Positions 8,624 to 17,341 of a DNA stretch of 55,719 nucleotides are shown here, in pieces. Source of the DNA: Planococcus sp. APC 4015 (GTDB lineage Bacteria > Actinomycetota > Actinomycetes > Actinomycetales > Microbacteriaceae). Each line of letters opens with the position of its first letter. The first letter of the stretch is position 1. The position numbers and the translations under genes were made by a program. Under the pieces are notes generated by a model. The model made no database searches and was not told the DNA's origin. It was given only the letters and a program-made list of their open reading frames with translations. The DNA lies in contig JASDDH010000025.1 in the NCBI GenBank assembly GCA_030407505.1, forward strand, positions 1-55,719, given 5' to 3'.

Positions 8624-8690
8624 CAGCGCATGGCCAGGAACCGGGGGACCTACCCGCCCCGCCGGCCAAGCCCGTGCCTCGGCGCGGGCC

Positions 8691-11111
8691 TCAGACCACC
8701 GTCACCGTGACCGTCGCGGGGGCGAGCCCTTCGGCGGTGGCGGTCACCGTGAGGTCCCCGGCATCCGTCGGTCGTACGATCGCGAGCACGCGGCCGTCGT
8801 AGGTCGTGTACGAGGGCCCCGCGAACGACTCCTCGGTCCGGGCACGGCCCGAGCCGAGACCCGCGAGCACGCCGGGGCCGTCGACGGTCACCGTCACGGG
8901 GCGGTCCGCATCCGCGAGGACGACCCCGTCGGCGTCTTCGATCGTGATCGAGACGTACGCGAGCCCTTCGACGTCGACGACGGATGCCTCGACGCGCGCG
9001 GCCAGCGTCGGCTCGCCCTGCGCCGACCGCAGCGTGTGCCGACCCGTCTCGACCCCGCCGCGCCGGGCGACGGCCACGAGATCGCCCGGCCGGTACTCGG
9101 TCTCGAACCGCGCGATGAACGCCTTCGGGTCGCCGACCGCACTCACGCCCAGCGTCGCCCCGTCGAGCAGCAGCTCGACCTCGTCGGCGTCGGCGTACAC
9201 GTCGACCGTCACCGGCGACCCCGGCGCGGCCGCCCAGCTCCATGTGGCGACGGAGTCGTTCCACGACCACGGGGTGGTCGCGGTCGGGCGCCCGTGGTGC
9301 TCGGGGCGGTGCACCGCGATGTAGGGCTCGGTGCGCAGCCCGTAGACGATCTCGCGCCAGTACGAGATGGTGCGGCGGTGACCGGTGATGTCGATGTCGC
9401 CGCACTCGGCCAGCAGGTAGGGGTAGGGACCCGCGGTACCGGTGGCGACGTATCCGTCGACGTCGGTGTAGTCGACGCGGCCGATGCCGGCCTCGCCGAG
9501 GTAGTCCCAGCCCGTCCAGGTGAAGTCGCCGATCACGTGCGGCAGCTTTTGCACGAGCGCCCACATGACGTCGATGCGCTCGGGGAAGGTCTCGGACCCC
9601 ACGATCACGCGATTCGGGTAGGCCGCGGCATCCTGTCGGTATCGCGAGTCGGAGTAGTTGAAGCCCACGATGTCGAGCACGGCGGCGGATTCCTCGATCG
9701 ACGCGCTGACGAGTTCCGAGGCGTTCATGAGCCCCATCCGCTCGCCCATGTTCGCCATCATCGTGTTCGGATCGGCGGCCTCGAGCTCGGCCATCGCCTC
9801 GTGCATCCGCGACAGGTTTGCGATCACGCCGTTGATGCCGTTCGTGACGAACCGGGTGTCGTCGAGCGCCCGGAAGCCCTCCGCGAGGCGACGGCTCCAC
9901 GCTGATCCGAGGGGCGTCCCGAGCTCGAGGATCTCGTTGCCGATCGAGTACATGATGACGCTCGGGTGGTTGACGTCCTTCGCGACGATCGCGGCGATGT
10001 CGTGCGCCCAGCGCTCGGGGAACGTCGGCGATCCGTCGAACCCGGTCTTGGCGCGCGTCCACGTGTCGGCGAGCTCGTCCATCACGAGCACCCCGTGCCG
10101 GTCGCACGCATCGAGCATCGCGCGGCTGATCGGATTGTGCGAGCTCCGGATCGCATTGAACCCCGCCTCCTTCAGCAGCCGCACGCGCCGGTCTTCGGCG
10201 GCGTCGATCGTGGCGGCTCCGAGCGGTCCGCTGTCGTGATGCACGCACGCTCCCCGCAGCTTGACCACCTCGCCGTTGATGCGCAGACCCTGCGCGGCGT
10301 CGAGCTGCAGACTCCGGATGCCGATGGCCACGGCATCCGTGTCGATGATCGCGCCGTCGCCGTCGGCGAGTCTGGTGCGCACCTCGTAGAGGTGAGGGGT
10401 CTCGGGACCCCAGAGCAGGGGATCGGGCACGGCGAGTCGCACCCGTGTCGTGGCCGGCTCGCCCGGCAGAACGGAGACGGGCGAGGTGCCGCGGGCGACC
10501 TCGGCGCCGTCGGGGGCGACGACGCTCCAGTGCAGGCGGGTGACCGCGGTGTGCCGCGAGAGGTTGTGGACCGTCGTCGCGATCTCGACGATCGCGCGGC
10601 CGCCGTCGATGTCGGGCGTCGTGACCCGGGTGCCGCCGAGCGGGATGTGCACGGGGTCGGCGACGACGAGGTGCACGGGACGGTAGATGCCGGCGCCCGA
10701 GTACCAACGGCTGTCCTTGAAGGCACGAGCCTCGACCGTGATCCGGTTCGGGGCGCCGAAGCGCAGGTGGGCGTCGAGGTGCGCCGTGAAGCCGGTGTAG
10801 CCGTTCGCCTCGTGGGTGACGACGTCGCCGTCGACGAACACGACGGCATCGCGGTAGACGCCCTCGAACTCGAGCAGCACCGTCTTGTCGCGCCAGGCGT
10901 CGGGGACATCGATCGTCGTCGCGTACTCGAAGACCCCGCCGGGGACGTAGCCGGTGTGCACGCCCTGGTCGCTGTCGGCCGATCGCGGGAGATCGCGGAC
11001 GGCATCGTGCGGGAGCGTGACGGCGATGCGTTCGGTCGCGTCGGTCGGGGATTCGAAGGCGCCGAGCTTGGGGCCGACGGTCCACCCGTCGAGGAGAGGC
11101 GTGCGGATCAT
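8691..11111 (-). CDS. Glycoside hydrolase family 2, beta-galactosidase-like
   Basis: This 806-residue protein has the GH2 layout: an N-terminal jelly-roll sugar-binding domain (about 1-150), an Ig-like domain (about 155-265), a TIM barrel (about 270-560) and C-terminal beta domains. The acid/base Glu is E393 in MYSIGNEI, and the probable nucleophile is E505 in VGSETFPER, the form seen in GH2 proteins with DUF4982-type tails. There is no signal peptide, so it works inside the cell, probably removing beta-galactosyl or related units from imported oligosaccharides. Beta-glucuronidase or another GH2 specificity cannot be excluded. An AGGAG-like site precedes the ATG, and a perfect operator palindrome lies 26 bp further upstream. 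It stands alone between the repeat block and tetR. Confidence 0.9.
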   Translation of the reverse strand: MIRTPLLDGWTVGPKLGAFESPTDATERIAVTLPHDAVRDLPRSADSDQGVHTGYVPGGVFEYATTIDVPDAWRDKTVLLEFEGVYRDAVVFVDGDVVTHEANGYTGFTAHLDAHLRFGAPNRITVEARAFKDSRWYSGAGIYRPVHLVVADPVHIPLGGTRVTTPDIDGGRAIVEIATTVHNLSRHTAVTRLHWSVVAPDGAEVARGTSPVSVLPGEPATTRVRLAVPDPLLWGPETPHLYEVRTRLADGDGAIIDTDAVAIGIRSLQLDAAQGLRINGEVVKLRGACVHHDSGPLGAATIDAAEDRRVRLLKEAGFNAIRSSHNPISRAMLDACDRHGVLVMDELADTWTRAKTGFDGSPTFPERWAHDIAAIVAKDVNHPSVIMYSIGNEILELGTPLGSAWSRRLAEGFRALDDTRFVTNGINGVIANLSRMHEAMAELEAADPNTMMANMGERMGLMNASELVSASIEESAAVLDIVGFNYSDSRYRQDAAAYPNRVIVGSETFPERIDVMWALVQKLPHVIGDFTWTGWDYLGEAGIGRVDYTDVDGYVATGTAGPYPYLLAECGDIDITGHRRTISYWREIVYGLRTEPYIAVHRPEHHGRPTATTPWSWNDSVATWSWAAAPGSPVTVDVYADADEVELLLDGATLGVSAVGDPKAFIARFETEYRPGDLVAVARRGGVETGRHTLRSAQGEPTLAARVEASVVDVEGLAYVSITIEDADGVVLADADRPVTVTVDGPGVLAGLGSGRARTEESFAGPSYTTYDGRVLAIVRPTDAGDLTVTATAEGLAPATVTVTVV

Positions 11112-11137
11112 GCGTGGGTGCTCCTGTCGAACATCGC

Positions 11138-11151
11138 TGTTACCGGTAACA
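11138..11151 (-). promoter_or_regulatory. Perfect 14-bp operator TGTTACCGGTAACA
   Basis: TGTTACCGGTAACA is a perfect palindrome centred on CCGG, 26 bp upstream of the GH2 start. Its form fits LacI-family operators with a central CG. No copy is seen elsewhere in the window, so the controlling regulator may lie outside it. The core differs from the AACCGGTT sites found farther right. Confidence 0.65.
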
Positions 11152-11183
11152 ATGACCGAGCGTACCCGAGGCGGACTCGCAGA

Positions 11184-11861
11184 TCAGTCGGCGACGAGCT
11201 CGGCTCGGGCATCGAGCACGGATTCGAGCGACGCCAGGTCGTAGCCCGAGACGAAGCCGCGGAAGAACTCGTTCAGCGCCGAGGCCATGTCGGTCGACTC
11301 AGGATCCAGGAGCCACTGCACCTGCAGTCCGTCCATGAGCGCGACGGTGGCGACCGCCGCCCGCCCGGGATCGACGCCCGGACGCAGGCGCCCGCTCGCC
11401 GCGATGCGCTCGAACGAGGCGGTGATGCTGCGCCGCACGTAGGCGTAGCGGTTGACGAAGTAGTCGTGCGCGGGGTGATCGGGCGACGTCGCCTCGGCGG
11501 AGAGCGTCGTGTACAGCTCGACGACGCCCGGCGTGGCGGCATTGCGTTCGGCGAGGATGACGAGTCCCCGCAGCGACACGACGCCGTCTTCGTGATCGAA
11601 GTCGACGTGTGCGCGCGACAGGTCGTCGCGATGGTCGAGGACGGCCTGGAGCAGCGCACTCTTGCTGCGGAAGTGATGCAGGAGACCCGCCTCGCTCATC
11701 CCGACGCGGGTCGCGACCTCGCGCAGCGACCCGGCGCGGTACCCGGATTCGGAGAACACCTCGAGGGCGGCGTCGAGGATCGCCGTGCGCGTCGCGGCGC
11801 TCTTGGCGTACTCGCCACGCGGCCGCCGCGGCGTCTTCGTCGTGTCCGTCGTGTCCGTCAT
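11184..11861 (-). CDS. TetR-family transcriptional regulator
   Basis: This 225-residue protein has an N-terminal TetR helix-turn-helix (TRTAILDAALEVFSESGYRA, then SLREVATRVGMSEAGLLHHF, about residues 22-62) and a divergent ligand-binding helical C-terminus ending with a TetR_C-like region. I placed the start at the ATG at 11861, which has a GGTGA-type ribosome site; in-frame codons farther upstream run into the divergent ABC promoter. It is divergent from the family-5 solute-binding protein gene, with a 29-bp inverted repeat between them. It most likely represses the ABC/glycosidase operon and itself, responding to an imported sugar or aglycone. Confidence 0.88.
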   Translation of the reverse strand: MTDTTDTTKTPRRPRGEYAKSAATRTAILDAALEVFSESGYRAGSLREVATRVGMSEAGLLHHFRSKSALLQAVLDHRDDLSRAHVDFDHEDGVVSLRGLVILAERNAATPGVVELYTTLSAEATSPDHPAHDYFVNRYAYVRRSITASFERIAASGRLRPGVDPGRAAVATVALMDGLQVQWLLDPESTDMASALNEFFRGFVSGYDLASLESVLDARAELVAD

Positions 11862-11945
11862 CGCATTCACCGTACTCCGTGGAGTCGCCGTCATCGACGT
11901 CTCGGGGACCCTCCGGAAACCTTTGTACAACGAATCCCGAGTCAC

Positions 11946-11974
11946 CGCTAGTTTTTTGCGTCCAAAACCTAGCG
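11946..11974. promoter_or_regulatory. TetR operator candidate between tetR and the ABC operon
   Basis: CGCTAGTTTTT (11946-11956) and AAAACCTAGCG (11964-11974) form an inverted repeat with 10 of 11 bases matching around a 7-nt spacer. It lies in the 172-bp divergent region between tetR and the solute-binding protein gene, and is AT-rich compared with its surroundings. Both features suit a TetR-family operator. Confidence 0.55.
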
Positions 11975-12033
11975 TGCGCTCGGAATTGCTGTTACCGTCT
12001 CCCACCAAGAGGCGATCCGCAGGGGAATCGCAC

Positions 12034-13584
12034 ATGAAGGGACCAAGGATGTTCCGTTGGAAGGCCACAGCAGCCCTCACCGCCATCGCCGCCCTCGCGC
12101 TGACCGGATGCGCGGGTGGCGCGGGCGACGACACGTCGGGTGGCGGTGATTCGGGCCGAGCAGATCGACTGACTCTCACGGCCATCATCGGCCCCACCAG
12201 TTACGACATCGGATCCGGCGCGGAATACGGCAACCGCAGTCCGTTCTTCCAGGCCGTGTTCGACACGCTCCTGCAGAAGAACGCCGCCGGCGAGATCGAG
12301 CCGTGGCTCGCGACCGCGTGGGAGTACAACGAGGACAACACCGTCCTCACCCTCACCCTCCGAGACGACGTCACCTTCACCGATGACGAGCCGCTCGACG
12401 CCGAAGCCGTCGTCGCGAGCCTCGAGCACTTCCGCGACGGCACATCGCCGCAGTCGGCGACGATGGCCGGCAAGGAGTTCGCCGTCGTCGACGAGACCAC
12501 GGTGACCATCACGCAGGACGCGCCCGACCCGTCGCTGGTGAACCTGCTCTCCATCGCACCCGGCCTCATCCAGGCGCCGTCGACCCTCGGCCAGCCCGAC
12601 GCGGCGACCAACCCGGTGGGTTCCGGCCCGTACGTGCTCGACAGCGCAGCATCCGTCACCGGAACGACCTACGCGTACACCGCCAACCCCGACTACTGGA
12701 ACCCCGACGTCGTCAAGTACGACAACCTGACGATCAACGTCATCGAGGATCCGACCGCGACGCTCAACGCCATGAAGGCCGGTGAGGCGAACGGCGCGAA
12801 GATCGTCAACAACGACACGATCCCCGAGATCGAGGCATCCGGCTGGACGATCAAGGCCAACGAGCTGGACTTCCAGGGACTGCTGCTGCTCGACCGGGCA
12901 GGCACCATGGCGCCCGAACTCGCCGACGTGCAGGTGCGCCAGGCGATCAACATGGCCTTCGACCGCGAGGCGCTCCTCGACGCGCTCCAGGCCGGTTACG
13001 GCAGCGTCACCGAGCAGGTCTTCCCCGAGACGTCGGTCGGCTACGACGCGGCCCTCGACGAGACCTACCCCTACGATCCGGAGGCCGCGAAGGACCTCCT
13101 CGCCGAGGCGGGCTACCCCGACGGGTTCACGCTCAACATGATGAGCACCCCGGCGTTCCAGACCACCTTCGACCTCGTGGCGCAGCAGCTCGCCGACATC
13201 GGGATCACGGTCAACTACACCGACCCCGGCTCGGGCAACTTCATCACCGACATGCTGGCGCCGAAGTACCCGGCGACCTGGATGGCGCTGGAGCAGAACC
13301 CGGACTGGCAGCTGATCAACTTCATGATCGCGCCCGGTGCGACGTTCAACCCGTTCGGCTACTCCGACCCCACGGTCGACGAGTACATCACCACGATCCA
13401 GATGGGCACCGAGGACGAGGCCGCCGAGGCGACGAAGGCGCTCAACGCCTACATCGTGGATCAGGCCTGGTTCGCGCCGTTCTTCCGGGTGCAGGGCACC
13501 TTCGCGGTCGACGCCAACACCGACCTCGAGTTCTGGCCGACCAACGCCTACCCGTCGATCTTCGGCTTCTCGCCGAAGAACTGA
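12034..13584 (+). CDS. ABC importer solute-binding lipoprotein, family 5
   Basis: This 516-residue lipoprotein has a type II signal peptide with lipobox LTGC (Cys26) and the extracellular solute-binding family 5 fold, the class used for oligopeptides, nickel and also oligosaccharides. It would capture the substrate at the membrane surface. The start at 12034 has AGGGGA just upstream; an alternative ATG at 12049 also has a good ribosome site and keeps the lipobox. It heads the operon 12034-25191, whose later genes are glycosidases, so a plant oligosaccharide or glycoside is a more likely ligand than a peptide. A hairpin follows immediately and may raise its level relative to the permeases. Confidence 0.9.
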   Translation: MKGPRMFRWKATAALTAIAALALTGCAGGAGDDTSGGGDSGRADRLTLTAIIGPTSYDIGSGAEYGNRSPFFQAVFDTLLQKNAAGEIEPWLATAWEYNEDNTVLTLTLRDDVTFTDDEPLDAEAVVASLEHFRDGTSPQSATMAGKEFAVVDETTVTITQDAPDPSLVNLLSIAPGLIQAPSTLGQPDAATNPVGSGPYVLDSAASVTGTTYAYTANPDYWNPDVVKYDNLTINVIEDPTATLNAMKAGEANGAKIVNNDTIPEIEASGWTIKANELDFQGLLLLDRAGTMAPELADVQVRQAINMAFDREALLDALQAGYGSVTEQVFPETSVGYDAALDETYPYDPEAAKDLLAEAGYPDGFTLNMMSTPAFQTTFDLVAQQLADIGITVNYTDPGSGNFITDMLAPKYPATWMALEQNPDWQLINFMIAPGATFNPFGYSDPTVDEYITTIQMGTEDEAAEATKALNAYIVDQAWFAPFFRVQGTFAVDANTDLEFWPTNAYPSIFGFSPKN

Positions 13585-13590
13585 CCCCTT

Positions 13591-13626
13591 CCGCCCGCCC
13601 GCGCAGCCCGCTGCGCGGGCGGGCGG
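13591..13626 (+). terminator. Intercistronic 16-bp hairpin after the binding protein gene
   Basis: Positions 13591-13606 and 13611-13626 are perfect reverse complements around CCCG. The hairpin sits between the binding-protein stop and the first permease. In ABC operons this placement usually attenuates downstream transcription or protects the upstream mRNA. Confidence 0.75.
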
Positions 13627-13648
13627 CACCACACCTCGGGAGAGCCTC

Positions 13649-14590
13649 ATGCTCGCATTCATCCTCCGGCGCCTCGCTTCGGGAATCGTGCTCGTCGCGG
13701 TGATCTCGTTCCTCGCGTTCGTGCTCCTCTACCTCGGCGGCGGTGACATCGCCCGCCGGATCCTCGGCGAGAACGCCACGGCCGAGACCGTCGCTCAGAA
13801 GACCGAGGAGCTCGGCCTGAACCGCCCCCTCCTCGCGCAGTACGGCGACTGGCTGACCTCTGCCATCACCGGTGACCTCGGCCGCAGCTGGTTCAACGGC
13901 GAACTCGTCTCGGTGAGCGTCACGAACCGCCTCGCCGTCACGCTCTCCATCGTGATCGGCGCCACGATCATCTCCGCGATCCTGTCGGTCATCCTCGGTG
14001 TGCTCGCCGCCCGACGCGGCGGCGCCGTCGACGGCGCCGTGCAGGTGCTCTCGCTCATCGGCTTCGCGATCCCTGGCTTCCTCATCGCCCTCGGCCTCGT
14101 GCTCGTCTTCGCGATCAACCTCGGCTGGTTCAAGGCGACCGGGTACATCCCGATCGGCACATCCGTGAGCGGCTGGCTGTCATCGGTGACCCTCCCGATC
14201 ATCGCGCTGTCGATCGGCGCCATCGCCACCGTCGCCGCCCAGGTGCGCGGGTCCGTCATCGACGCGATGTCGCGCGACTATGTCCGCACGCTGCGCTCGA
14301 GGGGCCTCAGCGCCAACTCGGTCGTCTACAAGCACGTCCTCCGCAACGCCGGCGGTCCCGCCCTCGCCGTGCTCGCGGTGCAGTTCGTCGGCCTCCTCGG
14401 CGGCGCGGTGATCGTGGAGCAGGTCTTCGCGATCCCGGGCATCGGACAGCTGAGCGTCCGAGCCACCACGCTCGGCGACATCCCGGTCGTCATGGGCATG
14501 GTGATCGCCTTCGCGATCATCGTCGTCATCGTCAATCTGCTCATCGACCTCGCGCAGGCCGCTCTCAACCCGAAGGTGCGACTCTCATGA
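13649..14590 (+). CDS. ABC importer permease, DppB-type
   Basis: This 313-residue inner-membrane permease has the binding-protein-dependent transport fold. About six hydrophobic helices are visible, and the DppB/OppB-type EAA loop, where the ATPase docks, is recognisable around DYVRTLRSRGLSANSVVYKH. The ATG at 13649 gives the typical N-terminus MLAFILRRLASG; the open frame before it is not protein-like. Its stop overlaps the next gene by 4 bp (ATGA). Confidence 0.92.
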   Translation: MLAFILRRLASGIVLVAVISFLAFVLLYLGGGDIARRILGENATAETVAQKTEELGLNRPLLAQYGDWLTSAITGDLGRSWFNGELVSVSVTNRLAVTLSIVIGATIISAILSVILGVLAARRGGAVDGAVQVLSLIGFAIPGFLIALGLVLVFAINLGWFKATGYIPIGTSVSGWLSSVTLPIIALSIGAIATVAAQVRGSVIDAMSRDYVRTLRSRGLSANSVVYKHVLRNAGGPALAVLAVQFVGLLGGAVIVEQVFAIPGIGQLSVRATTLGDIPVVMGMVIAFAIIVVIVNLLIDLAQAALNPKVRLS

Positions 14591-16443
14591 CCGCCATCGA
14601 CGTCCCCTCCGTCGTCCCGACGGCCCCGGTCCGCGTCTCGCTGATGCGGCGCCTCGTGCGCCGGCCGCTGGGTCTGGCCTCCCTGCTGTTCCTGCTGCTC
14701 GTCGTCGTGATCGCGATCATCGCGCCGCTCATCGCCCCGCAGGACGCCAACTACGCCGACATCCGCAGCATCCTGCAGCCGCCCGGTGCCGAGCACCTGC
14801 TCGGCACCGACGGCAGCGGTCGCGACGTGTTCTCCCGTCTGCTGATGGCGACCCAGACGAGCGTCGCGGCGGCCCTGCTCGCCGTCGTCGTGGCGATCCT
14901 GCTCGGCGTCGTGAGCGGTCTGATCGCCGGGTACTACCAGGGCTGGTTCAACACCGCCGCGACCTGGGTCACCGAGCTGAACATGGCCCTCCCCGGCATC
15001 GTCGTGCTGCTCGCGGCACGCGCCGTGCTCGGCCCCTCGGTGTGGATCTCGATGGTCATCTTCGGCATCCTGCTCGCGCCCGCCTTCTACCGGCTCGTCT
15101 ACGCGTCGGTGACGGCGGTGCGCGAAGAGCTCTACGTCGACGCCGCACGCGTCTCGGGCCTCAGCGACACCCGCATCATCAGCCGGCACGTGCTCGGCGT
15201 GGTGCGCGCGCCCATCATCATCCAGTCGGCGATCATCGCCGGGATCGCGATCGCGATCCAGTCCGGCCTCGAGTTCCTGGGTCTGGGCGACGTCATGGTG
15301 CCGACGTGGGGCTCGATGCTCAACGACGGCTTCAAGAACATCTACAAGGACCCGATCCTGATGCTCTGGCCGTCGCTCGCGATCGCCCTCACCTGCATCG
15401 CGCTCACCCTGCTCGCCAACGTCATGCGCGACGAGCTCGAACGCACCGTAAGCGTGCGCCGCAAGCGCCGCCGTGCCGTCACGACGGCGACGGGCTCGAT
15501 CGCCGCCGTCACCACCAGCCTCTCGATGACCGGCGGAGACCTGATCGATCCCGACGAGCCCCCGATCGTCGAGAACGTCGGCGTCATCGTGCACGAGACC
15601 GACACGCGCAGCAAGGCGACCGCGAAGGTGCTCGAGATCCGCGATCTGAAGGTCGGCTACGACCAGCCCGACGGCTCGCACATCGAGGTCGTGCACGGCG
15701 TCTCGCTCGACATCCGCAAGGGTGAGATCCACGGCCTGATCGGCGAATCGGGTTCGGGCAAGACGCAGACCGCGTTCGCCGTGCTGGGGCTCCTCCCCCG
15801 CGGAGGCCACGTGACGGCCGGTTCGATCGACTACGAGGGCACCGAGCTCGCCGACGCGAACGAGCGTGTCTACAGCACGGTGCGCGGCAAGCGCATCGGC
15901 TACATCCCGCAGGAGCCGATGTCGAATCTCGACCCCGCCTTCACGATCGGCAACCAGCTCGTCGAGCCCCTGCGCAAGAATCTGGGGCTGTCGAAGAAGG
16001 ACGCCACCGAGCGCTCGCTCGACCTGCTCGCCCGCGTCGGCATCCCGAATCCGAAGCGCACGTTCGACGCGTACCCGTTCGAGGTCTCGGGCGGCATGGC
16101 GCAGCGCGTGCTGATCGCCGGCGCCGTCTCGACCGACCCCGACCTGATCATCGCCGATGAGCCGACCACGGCCCTCGACGTGACGGTGCAGGCCGAGGTG
16201 CTCGACCTGCTCCGCGACCTGCAGGCCGAGCGCCACATGGCGATGCTGCTCGTGACCCACAACTTCGGCGTCGTCGCCGACCTCTGCGACCGCGTCACCG
16301 TGATGCAGAACGGCCTGTTCGTGGAGCAGGGTCCGGTGCGGGCGATCTTCAACGACGCGAAGCACCCGTACACGAAGACGCTGCTCGAGGCGATCCTCGA
16401 CGAGGGCCCGGCCCGGCCGGCGCTCGTCACGAAGGGAGCATGA
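14587..16443 (+). CDS. Fused ABC permease (DppC-type) and ATPase (DppD-type)
   Basis: This 618-residue protein joins two normally separate subunits. Residues about 20-285 form a DppC-like permease with its EAA loop around YVDAARVSGLSDTRIISRHV. A linker of about 60 residues follows. Residues about 350-610 form an ABC ATPase with Walker A GESGSGKT, Q-loop YIPQEPMSNLDP, signature VSGGMAQRVLIAG, Walker B DLIIADEPTTALD and the H-loop LVTHNF, plus the oligopeptide-type C-terminal HPYTK segment. The domain order is intact and no frameshift is needed, so the fusion looks functional. Such permease/ATP-binding fusions are known in Actinobacteria. It energises import with the second ATPase encoded downstream. 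Confidence 0.92.
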   Translation: MTAIDVPSVVPTAPVRVSLMRRLVRRPLGLASLLFLLLVVVIAIIAPLIAPQDANYADIRSILQPPGAEHLLGTDGSGRDVFSRLLMATQTSVAAALLAVVVAILLGVVSGLIAGYYQGWFNTAATWVTELNMALPGIVVLLAARAVLGPSVWISMVIFGILLAPAFYRLVYASVTAVREELYVDAARVSGLSDTRIISRHVLGVVRAPIIIQSAIIAGIAIAIQSGLEFLGLGDVMVPTWGSMLNDGFKNIYKDPILMLWPSLAIALTCIALTLLANVMRDELERTVSVRRKRRRAVTTATGSIAAVTTSLSMTGGDLIDPDEPPIVENVGVIVHETDTRSKATAKVLEIRDLKVGYDQPDGSHIEVVHGVSLDIRKGEIHGLIGESGSGKTQTAFAVLGLLPRGGHVTAGSIDYEGTELADANERVYSTVRGKRIGYIPQEPMSNLDPAFTIGNQLVEPLRKNLGLSKKDATERSLDLLARVGIPNPKRTFDAYPFEVSGGMAQRVLIAGAVSTDPDLIIADEPTTALDVTVQAEVLDLLRDLQAERHMAMLLVTHNFGVVADLCDRVTVMQNGLFVEQGPVRAIFNDAKHPYTKTLLEAILDEGPARPALVTKGA

Positions 16444-16444
16444 C

Positions 16445-17296
16445 ATGACCACCCCGCTGCTGGAGGTCACCGACCTCGTCGTCGAGTATCCGGGCAAGGG
16501 ATTCCGCGCCCAGCCGTTCCGCGCCCTGAAGGGCGTCTCGCTCGACATCCTCCCCGGCGAGACCGTCGGTCTCGTCGGCGAATCGGGATCGGGCAAGACC
16601 ACGCTCGGCCGCGCGGCGCTCGGTCTCGCCCCGGTCACCGAGGGGACGATCCGCTTCGACGGCAAGGACATCTCGCACATCAGTCGGCGCGAGCGCAAGA
16701 AGCTCAGCGCCGACCTGCAGGTCGTGTTCCAGGACCCGTACTCGTCGCTGAACCCGTCGATGACGATCGAGCAGATCCTCGCCGAGCCGCTCACCGTGGC
16801 GGGGGTCTCGTCGGCCGAGGCCAAGAAGCGCGTCCGCGACCTGCTGGACCAGGTCGGTCTGCCCGCCGATGCCCGCGGTCGTCTGCCGCGCGAGTTCTCG
16901 GGCGGGCAGCGGCAGCGCGTCGCGATCGCGCGCGCGCTGGCCCTGAGCCCGAAGCTCATCGTGTGCGACGAGCCGGTGTCGGCGCTCGACCTGTCGACCC
17001 AGGCGCGGGTGCTCGACCTCTTCATCGAGATCCAGGAGCGCACCGGGGTGGCCTACCTGTTCGTGACCCACGACCTCGCGGTCGTGCGTCACGTCAGCCA
17101 CCGGGTGGCGGTCATGTACCGCGGCGAGATCGTCGAATCCGGCGACGGCGACCGCGTGACCTCTCAGCCTGAGCACCCGTACACGCAGCGTCTGTTCATG
17201 GCCGCCCCCGTGCCCGACCCCGACAGGCAGGAAGAGCGTCGCATCGCGCGCCGCGCCCTGCTCGATGCCGAGGCGACCGCCCAGGCCTCGGCCTGA
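16445..17296 (+). CDS. ABC importer ATPase, DppF-type
   Basis: This 283-residue ATPase is the partner of the fused ATPase domain. Walker A GESGSGKTT is near residue 40, Q-loop QDPYSSLNPSMT near 97, signature FSGGQRQRVAIARALAL near 150, Walker B LIVCDEPVSALD near 172 and H-loop FVTHDL near 205. The C-terminal segment HPYTQRLFMAAPVPDP is typical of the oligopeptide/nickel subfamily. It starts 1 bp after the previous stop. Subfamily members hydrolyse ATP as a heterodimer, here with the fused subunit. Confidence 0.93.
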   Translation: MTTPLLEVTDLVVEYPGKGFRAQPFRALKGVSLDILPGETVGLVGESGSGKTTLGRAALGLAPVTEGTIRFDGKDISHISRRERKKLSADLQVVFQDPYSSLNPSMTIEQILAEPLTVAGVSSAEAKKRVRDLLDQVGLPADARGRLPREFSGGQRQRVAIARALALSPKLIVCDEPVSALDLSTQARVLDLFIEIQERTGVAYLFVTHDLAVVRHVSHRVAVMYRGEIVESGDGDRVTSQPEHPYTQRLFMAAPVPDPDRQEERRIARRALLDAEATAQASA

Positions 17297-17341
17297 CGCT
17301 TCGCGCCCGCTCCCCACGAACCCCTCTGATTGGACCCCGCG

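Larger units (their letters stand above)
8034..8690. repeat. Nested tandem repeat block with three hairpin cassettes
   Basis: The 804-bp gap between the converging MFS and GH2 genes (7887-8690) has no credible gene and is filled with repeats. Three diverged copies of a cassette about 220-250 bp long occur, the third truncated just before the GH2 stop. Each cassette has a GCATCCGCCTC lead, a 51-nt hairpin, and a spacer containing GCCGG(C/T)CAAGC and, in the two complete copies, CTCGTTCCCGCACCCGCG. Between cassettes lie shorter subunits built on CGCGGCAGAACG and GCATCC. Many frames stay open across the block only because the repeats lack stops; composition is not gene-like. It may be a terminator array, a MITE-like element or a structured RNA locus. 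Confidence 0.8.

Noticed and set aside
8034..8690. CRISPR-like array in the repeat block
   Set aside because: Repeats are long, diverged and nested, spacers are also repeated, and no cas gene is nearby.
8253..9905. Open frame running from the repeat block into the GH2 gene
   Set aside because: It exists because repeat units lack stop codons, then runs antisense through GH2. No domain or start signal supports it.
12034..17296. Peptide or nickel ABC importer
   Set aside because: Family-5 binding proteins often carry peptides, but here the operon continues into four sugar-hydrolysing genes and contains no peptidase. Peptide transport is not excluded, only less likely.
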